Shown here piece by piece: positions 24,593 to 38,700 of a stretch of 64,000 nucleotides of DNA. The position numbers and the translations under genes are program-made. The stretch lies in contig OX442415.1 of the NCBI GenBank assembly GCA_949361645.1, forward strand, positions 24,948,224-25,012,223. The letters run 5' to 3'. This stretch comes from Spongilla lacustris. Lineage: Eukaryota > Porifera > Demospongiae > Spongillida > Spongillidae. The notes below the pieces were generated by a model. That model had not been told where the DNA came from. It saw nothing but the letters and a program-made list of their open reading frames with translations, and did no database searches. Numbering within the stretch: the stretch's first letter is position 1; every line of letters begins with the position of its first letter.

Positions 24593-25980
24593 AAAAGGCA
24601 GGAGATATAATGGCAGCATGCACACTGCACCTGCATGGCTGGGGTGCGTGCTCGCGTATTGACCCTTTATGTTTGTAGCTTTTAGCTTGATCGCATGAAT
24701 GAAGGCTGCTCCCATGTGGCTGCAATTCTGTAAAAAGTATAGAAGCTTGAGCACTTAGATGTGTATATTTATACCAGCTGCACCTGAAGGTATGCATGCG
24801 TATCTCAAATCATTCATGATCCACTGATCCACAGCAGAGACATGAAACAAGTCCATCAATTAAGCAAAACACCTAGAGAGCTAGGGATGATGATTTAAAT
24901 GGTCAGATCCCTGAGTTTTGTTTTAAAAGAAACCGGATCCGTCCGCGGGTTTGGGTGGTATTAGCATATTATAATTAGCTCGACTGCAATGTAGGTTCAA
25001 ATCCTACTAAAGGCAAGAATATTATTTTGAGGTAATGGAAGCTAAGCTTCAGCACCTACTGGCCATGCCCCCTAGCTAGAGAGCCGGTACCGTTACCGTC
25101 CAAAATGGCTAGAGCGCCGGTACCGGGTCTGCAGTTATATTAAATATAGTGCCGGTACCGGTTCAGGCGGTTCTGTAGACAGTTGTGGCTAGAGAGCCGG
25201 TACGGCGGTACCTAGTCGGGCACGCCCTACCACCGCGTTTGGTCGGGTGGTGGGCTATAGATTTGTGCAGAACTGTTATGCAATATTGTTGTGAAAATCA
25301 TTATGTTATATATACTTGGAAACCCATATCATTATCTCACATCAGCCGCTAATTGGGTGATAATGAACCACGCTGCAATCCGATTGGACCGCAATCCCCA
25401 TTGCAGCAGCACAAATCTTGGTATAGACCCTACATGTACCGCCGTGGTGGTAGGGCGTGCCCGACTAGGCGGTACTGGTACCGTCCAAAATGGCTTTTTG
25501 CCTCCATGTATACAAGCGTATGTCACGATATGATTTCGTAGTAATTGATCTGATTGCAAAGATACCTCGTCACGCGCTATTTAGCAGCTGTAACTATTCT
25601 TGAATCTCGTATTTTACGGTCTTCGTAGCGATGCACTTTGGCCTGTAATTCTTTGAACTTCTCACCTCCTTCCATTCCGTCCTGTGTGACACAGTGTCTT
25701 GTATCACGTACCATGAATTATTGATTCGCTACTGGCGCGGCAGTAGTGCAGTGCACCTATCAAATTATGGTAAGTGCAACCCCCCCCCCCCCCTCTCCCC
25801 CCCCCCTCCTCCCAAGTCCGGGACATATGGGGGGATTAGTGGGGGATTTGACCATTGTTTGAACTTTCTACGCTGACTCGTACGGGGGATTTGACACATT
25901 GGGTGTGGTACCAACAACAAATGGCGCTGCGAATTGACCAGTTATTAACCCCCCCTCCCACGGCTGTTTGCGGCCATACA
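24593..25980. other. Non-coding stretch with a short foldback
   Basis: No credible exon. CCGGTACCG motifs recur at 25083, 25112 and 25143. 25198-25240 and 25435-25480 are inverted copies of TAGTCGGGCACGCCCTACCAC with flanking bases, making a ~300-bp foldback. C/T-rich homopolymer runs occupy 25780-25815. Confidence 0.55.
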
Positions 25981-26216
25981 TTGCTTGTACCCTTGAATTG
26001 CCTTGAACTCCCAGGATCCTTGTGTGTGACAGTGTACCATAACATAACTATATGTATATTACCTCGAATAACGTAGCGAATTGTTTAATTACAATAACTG
26101 TGCTGCATATATACGACCTTCGCTGATACATGCAGCTATAGCCTTCTGCCTTATAAACCGAACAGCCACAATTGGCTTCTCCGATGGTATAAATTGTAAC
26201 GGAACTGCATGAAGCA
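25978..26216. repeat. Dispersed repeat, copy 2 (partner 23305-23555)
   Basis: See the partner for the shared blocks. This copy ends ~170 bases before the giant palindromic element. Confidence 0.7.
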
Positions 26217-26383
26217 CTGTGTGGACAGTAGGCCGTAATATTGAAATGATATCGTAATGCCTTAGCAACGAGTCTTGACAACCACGACGTGACTTGATCT
26301 GTGAAATGTGAGGACCTGACAAGTTCAGTCGCCATTTTACAAGCCATATAATGCAATGTAGACTCGGTAGAGTGTGTATAATA

Positions 26384-27770
26384 CAGGGTGATCCAAAAGT
26401 CACGCAAAATCTTTGAATTGGCATAACTCCAGAACTGAACATGGTAAAATTATGCTGTTTAAACCAAAAATCATGCCAATCATTAGCTTAAGTTATGAAT
26501 GTGTAGTTATTAAAAGTTAGTTATCGGTTTATTAAAAACATGCCAATGCTATGATCAACATTCAGTACCACCCAGGATGTGCGTAAAAATTAATTTTTAT
26601 AACTATTAAAATTACTTATCACGTGATCTATCTTATATGTGGTTTTTGTGGGGAAACCCCTGCTGAAAGTCAAGCTATTGCAAATTAATCACCAATATCA
26701 CGGTGAATCTATGCAAAGAAGCATCCAATAATCGTGCCAATGAACAGCTTATCATCTTGCGTGGTGACTAACGAAGCCAAACGTTTAAAACGGAGTTGAT
26801 TAGTTTCTGTTAATTGACATTGTTAAAAGCTAACTTTGAATTATCAGACCTGTAGAGGAAGCCGTACTCTAATTGTGGAACTAACTTTTGTATTTTCTCC
26901 TCCACTGGAAACAAAGTTACAAACTGTCCAAGTTTGGCAGCGCTTACGCATGCGCGGAATTATTGAACGAAAGTGGAACATTAATGTTTAGGTCTGCGTA
27001 CGAGAGGTCTCACGTGAACACAATTGAATATTATCACATTCACGTGATACATTGCCACTGTGCACAACACAGCCCCACCCTCCTAAACTATGCTTCTCTT
27101 CAACATCATTGCGCGCATTTTTCATTCGCCTGCGCAAATGTGACCCATCAGATGCATGGGCAAATATTGTAAAATCCAGTGTTATCAAAAATCCCCAAGC
27201 CGTGGCTAACGAGCCTATGCTTCACTGAGTTGTTCATAAAAAAAAAAAAAAAACCAGAGAATCTTTATTGGACGCAAATCGTACCATACCGCGTCGTTCG
27301 TTTCACAGCAGTTAGCTAGCTGTACTGGTTTTAATAACAAACCGTACTAGGTGTGCACCATTTCAATTCGAACGTCATTTCAAATAGGCCTACCAGCGCA
27401 CAAAGGCGGGAGGTGAACTTAAGCAACAAGGCAGCTTAGTACAGCGCTGCAGCTACACTAGTGCATGCAGCCGCGTGGTCCAGAACGTGCTTCATCAAAG
27501 ACGCTAGAGTACGTACGTACACATGCACGCGCATTTGTAAGTATGGGTTCAGAAATTATGTAGCGTATTCGTTCATGTTACAGACAGAATTCGTAGAAAG
27601 CAGGGTCGCTACGAGCAGGACACTTGTACGAACCCAAAAACAACTGGAGCAGCTTGCTCTGAAATGTCCTACCACACTAACTAAGGTTCGTGTACGTGCG
27701 TGCCGGCCTCGACAGGCCTACCTGCTGTATACGTAGTCACTCTGCCTCCACCTGGACTGGAAGGTCGGGG
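26384..27770 (+). repeat. Left terminal inverted arm of the giant element
   Basis: Unique-looking ~1.39-kb sequence mirrored at 39345-40731. It includes an A14 run at 27240 and a ~90-codon open stretch at 27461-27736; the mirror copy stays open despite a 9-bp difference. No family is recognised and the codon content is unconvincing, so I do not call a gene. Confidence 0.9.
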
Positions 27771-30700
27771 TCTCTCCGTCTCACTTGGAGAAAAGGTCTC
27801 TCTACCTGACTGGAAGAGAGGCGTCTCGGAAAGCAGGGGTCTCTCTACCTGACTGGAAGGCCGGGGTCTCTCTACCTGACTGGAAAGAGAGGGGTCTCTC
27901 TACCTGACTGGAACTGAAGGATGATCTCTGCCTGACACAGAGAGAGGGGGGTCTCTCTATTTGACAGAGAGAGAATACTTTTTTTTGTCTCACCCAGAGA
28001 GGGGTCTCTGTACCTGACAGGAAGAGAGGGGTCTCTCTACCTGACTGGATGTTAGGGGTCTCTCTCTACCTGACTGGAACTGAAGGATGATCTCTGCCTG
28101 ACACAGAGAGAGGGGTCTCTCTATCTGACAGAAAGAGATCTGTCTCAGTCAGAGAGGGTTCTGTCAATCTGTCTGGAAAAGAAGGGTCTCTCTACCTGAC
28201 TGGAAGAGAGGAGTCTCTCTACCTGACTGGAACTGAAGGATGATCTCTGCCTGAAGGGTCTCTTAATTTGACAGAAAGTAAATCCTTTTTCTGTCTCACT
28301 CAGAGAGGGGTCTCTCTACCTGACTGGAAGTAAAGGGTCTCTCTGTCTCACTCAGAGACGGGGGTCTCTCTACCTGACTGGAACTGAAAGGTGATCTCTG
28401 CCTGACACAGAGAGAGGGGTCTCTCTGTCTGATAGAAAGAGAATGATTGTTCTGTCTCACTCAGAGAGGGGTCTCTCTACCTGACTGGAAGGGATGGTTT
28501 CTCTGTCTCACTTGGAGATAAGAGTCACTCTACCTGACTTGAAGACACGGGTCTCTCTACCTGACTGGAAGAGAAGGGTCTCTCTGAGACAGGGGTCTCT
28601 GTACCTGACTGAAAAAGACAGGTCTCTCTACAGGACTGGATAAGTAGGGTCTCTCTACCTGACCGGAAGAGAGGGGTCTCTGTACCTGACTGGAAGTATG
28701 GGGTCTCTCTACCTGACTGGAACTGAAGGATGATCTCTGCCTGACATAGAGAGAGGGGTCTCTCTATCTGACAGAAAGAGAATGCTTTTTCTGTCTCAGT
28801 CAGAGAGGGTTCTCTCTATCTGACAGAAAGAGAATGCTCTTTCTTTCTCACTCAGATATGGTTCTGCCTATCTGTCTGGAAGAGAAGGGTCTCTCTACCT
28901 GACTGGAAGAGAGGAGTCTCTCTACCTGACTGGAACTGAAGGATGATCTCTGCCTGACACACAGAGAGGGGTCTCTCTATTTGACAGAGAGAATGCTTTT
29001 TCTGTCTCACTCAGTGAGGGGTCTCTCTACCTGACTGGAAGAGAAAGGTCTCTCTATCTCACTCAGAGACGGGGGGTCTCGCTTCTTGACTGGAACTGAA
29101 AGGTGATCTCTGCCTGACACAGAGAGAGGGGTCTCTCTATCGGACAGAAAAAGAATGATCTTTCTGTCGCACTCAGAGAGGGGTCTCGCTACCTGACTGA
29201 TAGAGAGAGATCTCTCTACCTGACTGGAAAAGAGGGGTCTCTCTACCTGACTGGAGGAGAGGGGTCTCTGTACCTGACTAGAAGAGTGGGGTCTCTCTAC
29301 CTGACTGGATCTCTGCCTGAGAGGTCTCTTAATTTGACAGAAAGAAAATGCTTTTTCTGTCTCACTCAGAGAGGAGTCTCTCTACCTGACTGGAAGGGAG
29401 GGGTGTCTCCATTTCACTTGGAGAGGAAAGTCTCTTTACCTGACTGGAAGAGAATGGTCTCTCTGTCTCACTCAGATACGGGGGTCTGTCTTCCTGACTG
29501 GAACTGAAAGGTGATCTCTGCCTGACACAGAGAGAGAGGTCTCTCTGTCTGACAGAAAGAGAGTGATCTTTCTGTCTCACTCAGAGAGGGGTTTCTCTAC
29601 CTGACTAGAAGAGATGGTCTCTCCGTCTCACTTGGAGATAAGAGTTACTCTACCTCACTGGAAGACAGTGGTCTCTCTACCTTACTGGAAGAGAAGGGTC
29701 TCTCAGACAGGGGTCTCTGTACCTGACTGGAAGAGAGGGATCTCTCTACCTGGCTGGAAGAGAGGAGTCTCTCCACCTGACTGGAACTGAAGGATAATCT
29801 CTGCCTGAGGGTTCTTTTAATTTGACAGAAAGAAAATGCTTTTTCTGTCTCACTCAGAGAGGGGTATCTCTACCTGACTGGAAGGGATGGGTCTCTCCAT
29901 ATCACTAGGAGAGGAAGGTCTCTTTACCTGACTGGACGTAAATGGTCTCTGTCTCACTCAGAGACGGTGGTCTCTCTATCTGACTGGAACTGAAAGGTGA
30001 TCTCTACCTGACTGGAACTGAAAGGTGATCTCTGTCTGACACAGAGAGAGGGAACTCTGTCTGACAGAAAGAAAATGCTTTTTCTGTCTCACTCAGAGAG
30101 CGGTCTCTCTACCTGACTGGAAGTGAGGGATCTCTCTGTGTGACTCACACAGAGGAGTCTATCTGCTGCCCTGATACAGACAGGTCGGTCTCTCTACCCG
30201 ACTGGAAGGGATGGTCTCTCCGTCTCACTTGGAGATAAGAGTCACTCTACCTGACAGGAAGAGATGGGTCTCACAGACAGGGGTCTCTGTACCTGACTGG
30301 AAAAGAAGGGTCTCTCTACTTGACTGGAATAGCAGGGTCTCTCTAACTGACCGGAAGAGAGGGGTCTCTGTACCTGACTGGATGAGTGGGGTCTCTCTAC
30401 CTGACTGGAACTGAAGGATGATCTCTGCCTGACACAGAGAGAGGGGTCTCTCTAATTGACAGAAAGAAAATGCTCTTTCTTTCTCACTCAGAGAGGAGTC
30501 TCTACCTGACTGGAAGAGTTGGGTCTTTCTACCTGACTTGAAAAGAGTGGTCTCTGTACCTGACTGGAACTGAAGGATGATCTCTGCCTGACACTGAGAG
30601 AGGGGTCTCTCTAATTGACAGAAAGAAAATGCTCTTTCTTTCTCACTCAGAGAGGAGTCTTTCTACCTGACTGGAAGAGTTGGGTCTTTCTACCTGACTT

Positions 30701-31470
30701 GAAAAGAGGTGTGACTGGAAAAGAGGGGTCTCTCTACCTCACTGGAAGAGTTGGGTCTCTCTACCAGACTTGAAAAGAGGGGTCTCTCTACCTGACTGGA
30801 AGAGAGGGGTCTGTTTAACTGACTGGAAGTGTGGGGTCTCTCTACCTGACCAGAACTGAACGATGATCTCTGCCTGAGGGGTCTCTCTATTTGACAGAAA
30901 GAAAATGCTTTTTCTGTTCACTCAGAGAGGGGTCTCTCTTCATGACCGGAAAAGAAGAGTCTCTCTACCTGATTGAAAGGGAGGAATCTCTGTACCTGAC
31001 TGGAAGAGAGGGGTCTGTCTGTGTCACTCAGACAGAGGAGTCTATCTGCTGCTCTGGTACAGAGAGGTCGGTCTCTACACATGATTGGAAGAGAGGGGTC
31101 TCTCTACTTGACTGGAAAGGAGGGGTCTCTCCATTTCACTTGGAGAGTAATGTCTCTCTACCTGACTGGAAGAGATTGGTTTCTCCGTCTCACTCAGAGA
31201 CAGGGGTCTCTGTACCTGACTGGAAGAGAATGGTCTATCTGTCTTACTCGGAGACAGGGGTCTCTGTACCTGACTGGAAGAGAGGGGTCTCTCTACTTAA
31301 CTGGGAGAGACGTGTCTCACTACCTGACTGGAGGAGAGGGGTCTCTCTACCTGACTGGAAGAGAGGGGTCTCACTACCTGACTGGAAGAGAGAGGTCTCT
31401 CTACCTGACTGGAAGGGAGGGGTGCTTCTACCGGACTGGAAGAGAGGGGTCTCTCTACCTGACTGGATGA
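27771..31470 (+). repeat. 27-bp satellite array, left (plus orientation)
   Basis: The repeat unit reads TCTCTCTACCTGACTGG then AAGAGAGGGG. Variants and longer higher-order units (~150-250 bp) alternate with blocks such as GATCTCTGCCTGACACAGAG and TTTTCTGTCTCACTCAGAG. Because 27 is divisible by three, whole stretches stay open with the nonapeptide period SLPDWKRGV. This is a property of the repeat, not evidence of a gene. Confidence 0.95.
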
Positions 31471-32734
31471 GAAGAGTCTCCTACTCCCTCTTCAGGAGAC
31501 AGTGGTGTTATAATTGCGTACCTGCAGCCCAACGTGGAGAACCTGGTAGAGAAGTATGATCGTATGTTGTCTATACCACACTAGGACCATGCTTCTCCTC
31601 CAGTGATGGAGGAAGAAGGGACTGGAGACACTAAAACTTTCCTCTGCCACCAACCATAGTACATGGTGGAGTGTAGTCAGGGTCACATGACTCTAACTGT
31701 GTTTTGTGTATGCAGAGTATTAAATTAACACATCAATCTTTAGAAACTGCCAGATAAAGTGTTTTTGTTATACATGTACATGTACATGGTATAGGAACAT
31801 CTCCTGCTGTGAAATTGTGTACCGAAGGAGCTACATGTATTGGGTTCTAGCAGTACCACTCTCTGTGCTAACACTCAGAGGGACCTCGTTTAACTGTTAG
31901 ACAGATAAACCTCTCTGCCTTCGAGATGGGAGGCCGGGCAGGGAAATAAAGATCTAGAAAGGGTGGCATTGATAGGTACAGTGGAGAGGGGGGCAGAAGT
32001 GAGAATATTTAAGCATAAAAATAGTTGTTACATGCGTTGTGGGGGGGTTTAATCATGTCTGTGGAGGTGGGTATGCATGTGTGTGGTAGGTATGAGCCTT
32101 TTTCCTTCCTCCTCCTGGGAAAGTGTGTGCATAGGGGTATTGTGAGTCAAAAGAGAGGAAGTGAAAGTAAGCAAGTGGGTATCCCTTTGATGTCTAGTAG
32201 TAGACAGTAGGAGGGGCTTGAAACACCTCTCCATGACCTCTATGAATAATTTGCATTGATTATGACACCTGCAGGGCTTTATTGGTAAGAAACCAAATGT
32301 AGATCTGAGTCTTCTTATGCTCCTATGCACAAAGTTAAGCTTGCATAGTACTAATTTAGAACACACATAAGTGTGTGTAAATGACAGATACTTTAAACTA
32401 CACTATTTTCACAAACAAATACATAAACAAATAAACTGAAACTTTATCACAATTACATGCTCACAGAACACAGATACTTACATTAATACACTGACACAAA
32501 TACATCTGCAGATATAAAAAAATTATATCCTTCTTATAGGACCAAAAAAATAAACTTCAATTCAAGCCTGTGAAAAGCACAGGAAATAAGGACCAATTAT
32601 TTTGGCAGGAACCAATACAAACACTCAAAAAGTGCTGCAGGAAAGTTAACCAACCCTATTCAGCATGCCTCGATCAAACCTTACCAAACAACAAAAATAA
32701 CACTGACAACTCTCCACAATCTATTTCAGTCTGG
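31471..32734. other. Unique core of the giant element
   Basis: Single-copy sequence between the two satellite arrays, not self-complementary. It holds the candidate exon at 31496-31584, a G8 run near 32041 and an A-rich part (32380-32560). Confidence 0.7.
31496..31584 (+). pseudogene. Candidate captured 3'-terminal exon
   Basis: After a good acceptor (TCCTACTCCCTCTTCAG) the frame reads DSGVIIAYLQPNVENLVEKY and then DRMLSIPH before TAG. The amphipathic, protein-like composition contrasts with the surrounding satellite. No upstream exon is visible, so it would be a gene fragment carried by the element. I do not recognise the family. Confidence 0.3.
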
Positions 32735-35700
32735 TAGAGACACCTCTCTCTTCCAGTCAGTTACAGAGACCCCCATCACCGAGTGAGAAAGATAGACCAT
32801 TCTCTTCCAGTCAGGTACAGAGACCCCCGCCTCTGAGTGAGACAGAGAGACCATTCTCTTCCAGTCAGTTAGAGAGACCTTCCTCTCCAAGTGAAATGGA
32901 GATACCCCTCCCTTCCAGTCAGGTAGAGAAACCCCACTCTTCCAGTCAAGTACAGAGACCCCTCTTTTCCAGTCAGGTACAGAGACCTCTGTCTGTGAGA
33001 CCCCCTCTCTTCCAGTCAGGTAGAGTGACTCTTATCTCCAAGTGAGACATAGAGAGACCGACTTGTCTGTACCAGGGAATCAGATAGACTCCTCTGTCTG
33101 AGTGACACAGATAGATCCCACTCTTCCTGTCAGGTAGAGAGACCCCTCTCTCTGAGTGAGACATAGGGACCATTCTCTTTCAGTGAAGTAGAGAGACCAG
33201 ACAGGTAGATAGACACCTTTGCATGACAGAGCCAGAAGGATTTCTATCTCTGCGTGAAACAGAGAGAACCCTCTCTTCCAGTCAGCTAGAGAGACCTTAC
33301 TCTTCCAGTCAGGTAGAGAGACCTCTCTTTTCATGTCAGGTAGACAGACCCCTCTCTTCCAGTCAGGTAGAGAGACCCCTCATTTCAAGTCAGGTCGACA
33401 GACCTCTCTCTTCCAGTCAGGGAGAGAGAGCTCTCTTCCAGTCAGGTAGAGAGAGCCCTCTCTTCCAGTCAGATAGAGAGAAACCTCTTTTCAAGTCAGG
33501 TGGTGAGACCCCTCTCTTCCAGTCAGGTACAGAGACCCCTCTCTTCCAGTAATATTACGAGACCCCTATCTTCCAGTCCGGTAGAGAGATCCCTCTCTTC
33601 CTGTTAGGTATAGAGACCCCTCTCTGAGTGAGACAGAAAAAGCATTCACTTTCTGTCAAATAGAGAGACCACTCTCTGCGTGTCAGGCAGAGATCATCCT
33701 TCAGTTCCAGTCAGGTAGAGAGACCCCTCTCTTCCAGTCAGGTAGAGAGACCCCTCTTTTCAAGTCAGGTCGACAGACCTCTCTATTCCAGTCAGGTATA
33801 CCTGACTTGAATACAGGGGTCTGTCGACCTGACTTGAAAAGAGGGGTCTCTCTACCTGACTGGAAGAGAGGGGTCTCTCTATTTCATTGGAAGAGAGGGG
33901 TCTCTCTACCTTACAGGGTCTTTGTGTCTATAGAGAGATCCCTCTCTTCCAGTCCTGTAAAGAGACCTCTCTATTCCAGTTAAGTAGGGAGACACCTTTT
34001 TTCCAGACAGGTACAAAGACCCCTGTATCTGAGTTAGACACAGAGACCCTTCGGCCTTCTCTTCCAGTCAGTTAGAGAGACCCTTCTATTCCAGTAAGGT
34101 AGAGAGACCCCTCTCTTCCAGTCAGGTAGAGAGACCTCTCTCTTTCTGTCAGGTAGAGAGACCCCTCTGATTCCATCAGGTTGAGAGACCCCTCTCTTTC
34201 AGTCAGGTAGAGAGACCCTTCTCTTCCAGTAAGGTAGAGAGACACTTCTCTTCCAGTCAGGTAGAGAGACCCCTCTCTTCCAGTCAGGTAGAAAGACCCC
34301 TCTATTCCAGTCAGGTAGAGAGACCCCTCTCTGAGTGAGACAGAAAGATCATTCTCTTTCTGTCAGATAGAGAGACCAAGACCCCCGTCTCTGAGTGAGA
34401 CAGAGAGACCACTTTCTTCCAGTCAGGTAGAAAGACCTTCCACTCCAAGTGAAATGGGGAGAGCCCTCCCTTCCAGTCAGGTAGAGACGCCCCTCTCTGA
34501 GTGAGAACGAAAAAGCATATTCTTTCTGTCAGATAGAGAGATCCCTCAGGCAGAGGTCATCCTTCAGTTCCAGTCAGGAGGAGAGACTCCTCTCTTCTAG
34601 TCAGGTACAGAGACACCTCTCTTCCAGCCAGGTAGAGAGACTCCTCTCTTCCAGTCAGGTAGAGAGACCCTTCTCTTCTAGACAGATAGACAGAACCCTC
34701 TCTGAGTGAGACAGAAAGAGCATTCTCTTTCTGTCAGATAGAGAGACCCCTCTCTGTGTGTCAGGCAGAGATCATCCTTCAGTTCCAGTCAGGTAGAGAG
34801 ACCCTACTCTTCCAGTAAGGTAGAGAGACCCTTCTCTTCCAGTCAGGTAGAGAGACCCCTCTCTTCCAGTCAGGTAGAGAGACCCCTCTCATCCAGTCAG
34901 GTAGAGAGACCTCTCTCTTCCAGTCAGGTAGAGAGATCCCTCTCTGAGTAAGACAGAAAGATCATTCTCATTCTGTCAGATAGAGAGACCCCTCTCTCAG
35001 TATCAGGCAGAGATCACCTTTCAGTTCCAGTCAGGAAGACAGACCCCCATCTTGGAATGAGACAGAGAGACCATTCTCTTCCAGTCAGGTAGAGAGACCT
35101 TCCACTCCAAGTGAAATGGAGAGACCCCTCCCTTGCAGTCAGGTAGAGAGACCCCTCTCTGAGTGAGACAGAAACTGCATTTTCTTTCTGTCAGATAGAG
35201 AGACCCCTCAGGCAGAGATCATCCTTCAGTTCCAGTCAGGTAGAGAGACTCCTCCCTTCCAGTCAGGTAAAGAGACACCGCTCTTCCAGTCAAGTAGAGA
35301 GACCCCTAACTTCCAGTTTGGTAGAGAGACCCCTCTCTTCCTGTCAGGTACAGAGACCCCTCTCTGAGTGATAAAGAAAAAACATTCTCTCTCTGTCAAA
35401 TAGAGAGACCCCTCTCTGTGTGTCAGGCAGTGATCATCCTTCAGTTCCAGTCAGGTAGAGAGACTGCTCTCTTCCAGTCAGGTAGAGAGACCCTTCCCTT
35501 GCAAACAGATAGACAGAACCCTCTCTGAGTGAGACAGAAAGAGCATTCTCTTTCTGTCAGATAGAGAGACACCTCTCTCTGTGTCAGGGATCATCCTACT
35601 CTTCCAGTCAGGTAGAGAGACCCTACTCTTCCAGTAAGGTACAGAGACCCCTCTCTTCCAGTCAGGTAGAGAGACCCTTCTCTTCCCGTCAGGTAGAGAG

Positions 35701-38700
35701 ACCCCTCTCGTCCAGTCAGGTAGAGAGACCCCTCTCTTCCAGTTAGGTAGAGAGATCCCTCTCTGAGTGAGACAGAAATTCTCTTTCTGTCAAATAGAGA
35801 GACACCTCTCTGTGTCAGGCAGAGATCATCCTTCAGTTCCAGTCGGGTAGAGGGACCCCACTCTTCCAGTAAGGTACAGAGACCCCTCTCTTTCAGTCAG
35901 GTAGAGAGACCCCTCTCTTTCAGTCACGTAGAGAGACCATTCTCTTCCAGCCAGGTAGAGAGACCCCTCTAATCAAGTAAGGTAGAGAGACCCCTGCCTT
36001 CCAGTAACTTAAAGGTAGAGAGACCCCTCTCTTCCAGTCAGGTAGAGAGACCCTTCTTGTCCAGTAAGGTAAAGAGACCTCTCTTTTCCAGTCAGGTAAA
36101 AAGACCCCTCTATTACAGTCAGGTAGAGAGACTCCTCTCTTTCAGTCAGGTAGAGAGACCCCTCTCTTTCAGTCAGGTAGAGAGACCCTTCTCTTCTAGT
36201 AAGGTCGCGAGACACTTCTCTTCCAGTCAGGTAGAGAGACCCCTTACTTCCAGTAAGGTAGAGAGACCCTTCTCGTCCAGTAAGGTAGAGAGACCCTTCT
36301 CTTCCAGTCTGGTAGAGAGACCCCTCTCTTCCAGTAAGGTACAGAGACCCTTTCCTTCCAATCAGGTAGAGAGACCCCTCTCTTGCAGTCAGGTAGAGAG
36401 ACCCCTCTCTGTGTGAGACAGAAAGATCATTCTCTTTCTGTCAGATAGAGACCCCTCTCTCTGTGTCAGGCAGAGATCACCTTTCAGTTCCAGTCAGGTA
36501 GAGAGACCCCCCGTTTCTGAGTGAGACAGAGACCATACTCTTCCAATTAGGTAAAGAGACCTTCCTCTCCAAGTGAAATGGAGAGACCCCTCCCTTCCAG
36601 AGACCCCTCTCTGAGTGACACAGAAAAAGCATTTTCTTTCTGTCAAATAGAGAGACCCCTCAGGCAGAGATCATCCTTCAGTTCCAGTCAAGTAGAGAGA
36701 CTCCTCTCTTCCAGTCAGGTAGAGAGACCCTTCTCTACCAGACAGATAGACAGAACCCTATCTGAGTGAGAAAAAAAGAGCATTCTCTTTCTGTCAGATA
36801 GAGAGACCCCACTCTCAGTGAGACAGAAAAAGGATTCTCTTTCTGTCAAATCAAGAGACCCCTCTCTCTGTGTCAGGTAGAGATCATCTTTCAGTTCCAG
36901 TCAGGTACAGAGACCCCATTCTTCCAGTCAGGTACAGAGACCCCTCTCTTCCAGTCAGGTAGAGAGATCCAACTCTTCCAGTCAGGTAGAGAAACTCTTA
37001 TCTCCAAGTGAGATGGAGAGACCATCCCTTCTAGTCAGGTAGAGAAACCGACCTGTCTGTACCAGGGCAGCAGATAGACTCCTCTGTGTGAGTGACACAG
37101 AGAGATCCCTCACTTCCAGTCAGGTAGAGAGACCCCTCTCTGAGTGAGACAGAAAGATCATTCTCTTTCTGTCAGACAGAGAGACCTCTCTCTCTGTGTC
37201 AGGCAGAGATCACCTTTCAGGTAGAGAGACCCCCGTCTCTGAGTGAGACAGAGAGACCATTCTCTTCCAGTCAGGGAAAGAGATCTTCCTCTCCAAGTGA
37301 AATGGTTAGACCCCTCTCTTCGAGTCAGGTAGAGAGACTCCTCTCTGAGTGAGACAGAAAAAGCATATTCTTTCTGTCAAATTAAGAGACCTCTCAGGCA
37401 GAGATCCAGTCAGGTCGAGAGACCCCACTCTTCCAGTCAGGTAGAGAGACCCCTCTCTTCCAGTCAGGTAGAGAGACTCCTCTCTTCCAGTCAGGTAGAG
37501 AGATCGCTCATGTCCAGTCAGATAGAGAAAACCCTTTCTATCAGTCAGGTAGAGAGACACCTCTTTTCCAGTCAGGTAGAGAGACCCCTGACTTCCAGTC
37601 AGGTAGAGAGACCACTCTCTCTTCCAGTCAGGTAGAGAGATCCCTCTCCATCAGTCAGGTAGCAAGACCTCTCTCTTAGTGCGACAGAAAGATCATTCTT
37701 TTTCTGTCGGATAGTGAGATCCCTCTTACCGTGTCAGGCAGAGATCACCTTTCAGTTCCAGTCAGGAAGCGAGACCCCCCGTCTCTGAGTGAGACAGAGA
37801 GACATTTCTTTTCCAGTCAGGTAGAGAGACCCCTCTCTGAGTGAGACAGAAAAAGCATTTTCTTTCTGTCAAATGGAGAGAACCCTCAGGCAGAGATCAT
37901 CCTTCAGTTCCAGTCTGGTAGAGAGACTCAGGTACAGAGACAATTCCAGTCAGGTAGAGAGACCCCTCTCTGAGTGAGACAGAAAAAGCATTCTCTCTGT
38001 CAAATAGAGAGACCCCTCTCTGTGTGTCAGGCAGAGATCATCCTTCAGTTCCAGTCAGGTAGAGAGACTCCTCTCTTCCAGTCAGGTAGAGAGACCCTTC
38101 TCTTCCAGACAGATAGGCAGAACCATATCTGAGTGAGAAAGAAAGAGCATTCTCTTTCTGTCAGATAGAGAGAACCCTCTCTGACTGAGACAGAAAAAGC
38201 ATTCTCTTTCTGTCAGATAGAGAGACCCCTCTCTCTGTGTCGGGCAGAGATCATCCTTCAGTTCCAGTCAGGTAGAGACCTCATACTTCCAGTCAGGTAC
38301 AGAGACCCCTCTCTTCCGATCAGGTAGAGAGACCTTACTCTTTCCAGTCAAGTAGAGAAATCCTTCTTTTTCAGTCAGGTACAGAGACCCCTGTCTCGGA
38401 GAGACCCTTCTCTTCCAGTCAGGTAGAGAGACCCGTGTCTTCAAGTCAGGTAGAGTGACTTTTATCTCCAAGTGAGACAGAGAAACCATCCCTTCCAGTC
38501 AGGTAGAGAGACCCCTCTCTGAGTGAGACAGAAAGATCATTCTCTTTCTGTCAAACAGAGAGACCCCTCTCTCTGTGTCAGGCAGAGATCACCTTTCAGT
38601 TCCAGTCAGGTAGAGAGACCCCCATCTCTGAGTGAGACAGAGAGACCCCTCCCTTCCAGTCAGGTAGAGAGACCCCTCTCTGAGTGAGACAGAAAAAGGA

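Noticed and set aside
24950..25020. tRNA-like T arm (GTAGG TTCAAAT CCTAC)
   Set aside because: The T stem and loop are perfect, but no matching acceptor stem, D arm or anticodon arm could be drawn; at most a tRNA or SINE fossil.
27461..27736. A 91-codon frame in the left arm of the giant element with an open mirror copy
   Set aside because: Conservation between arms follows from their near identity; composition is Arg/Cys/Tyr-rich without domain cues.
30891..31559. A 222-codon open frame with a SLPDWKRGV period
   Set aside because: It is the 27-bp satellite read in a frame that lacks stops; equivalent frames exist in other parts of both arrays and are broken irregularly.
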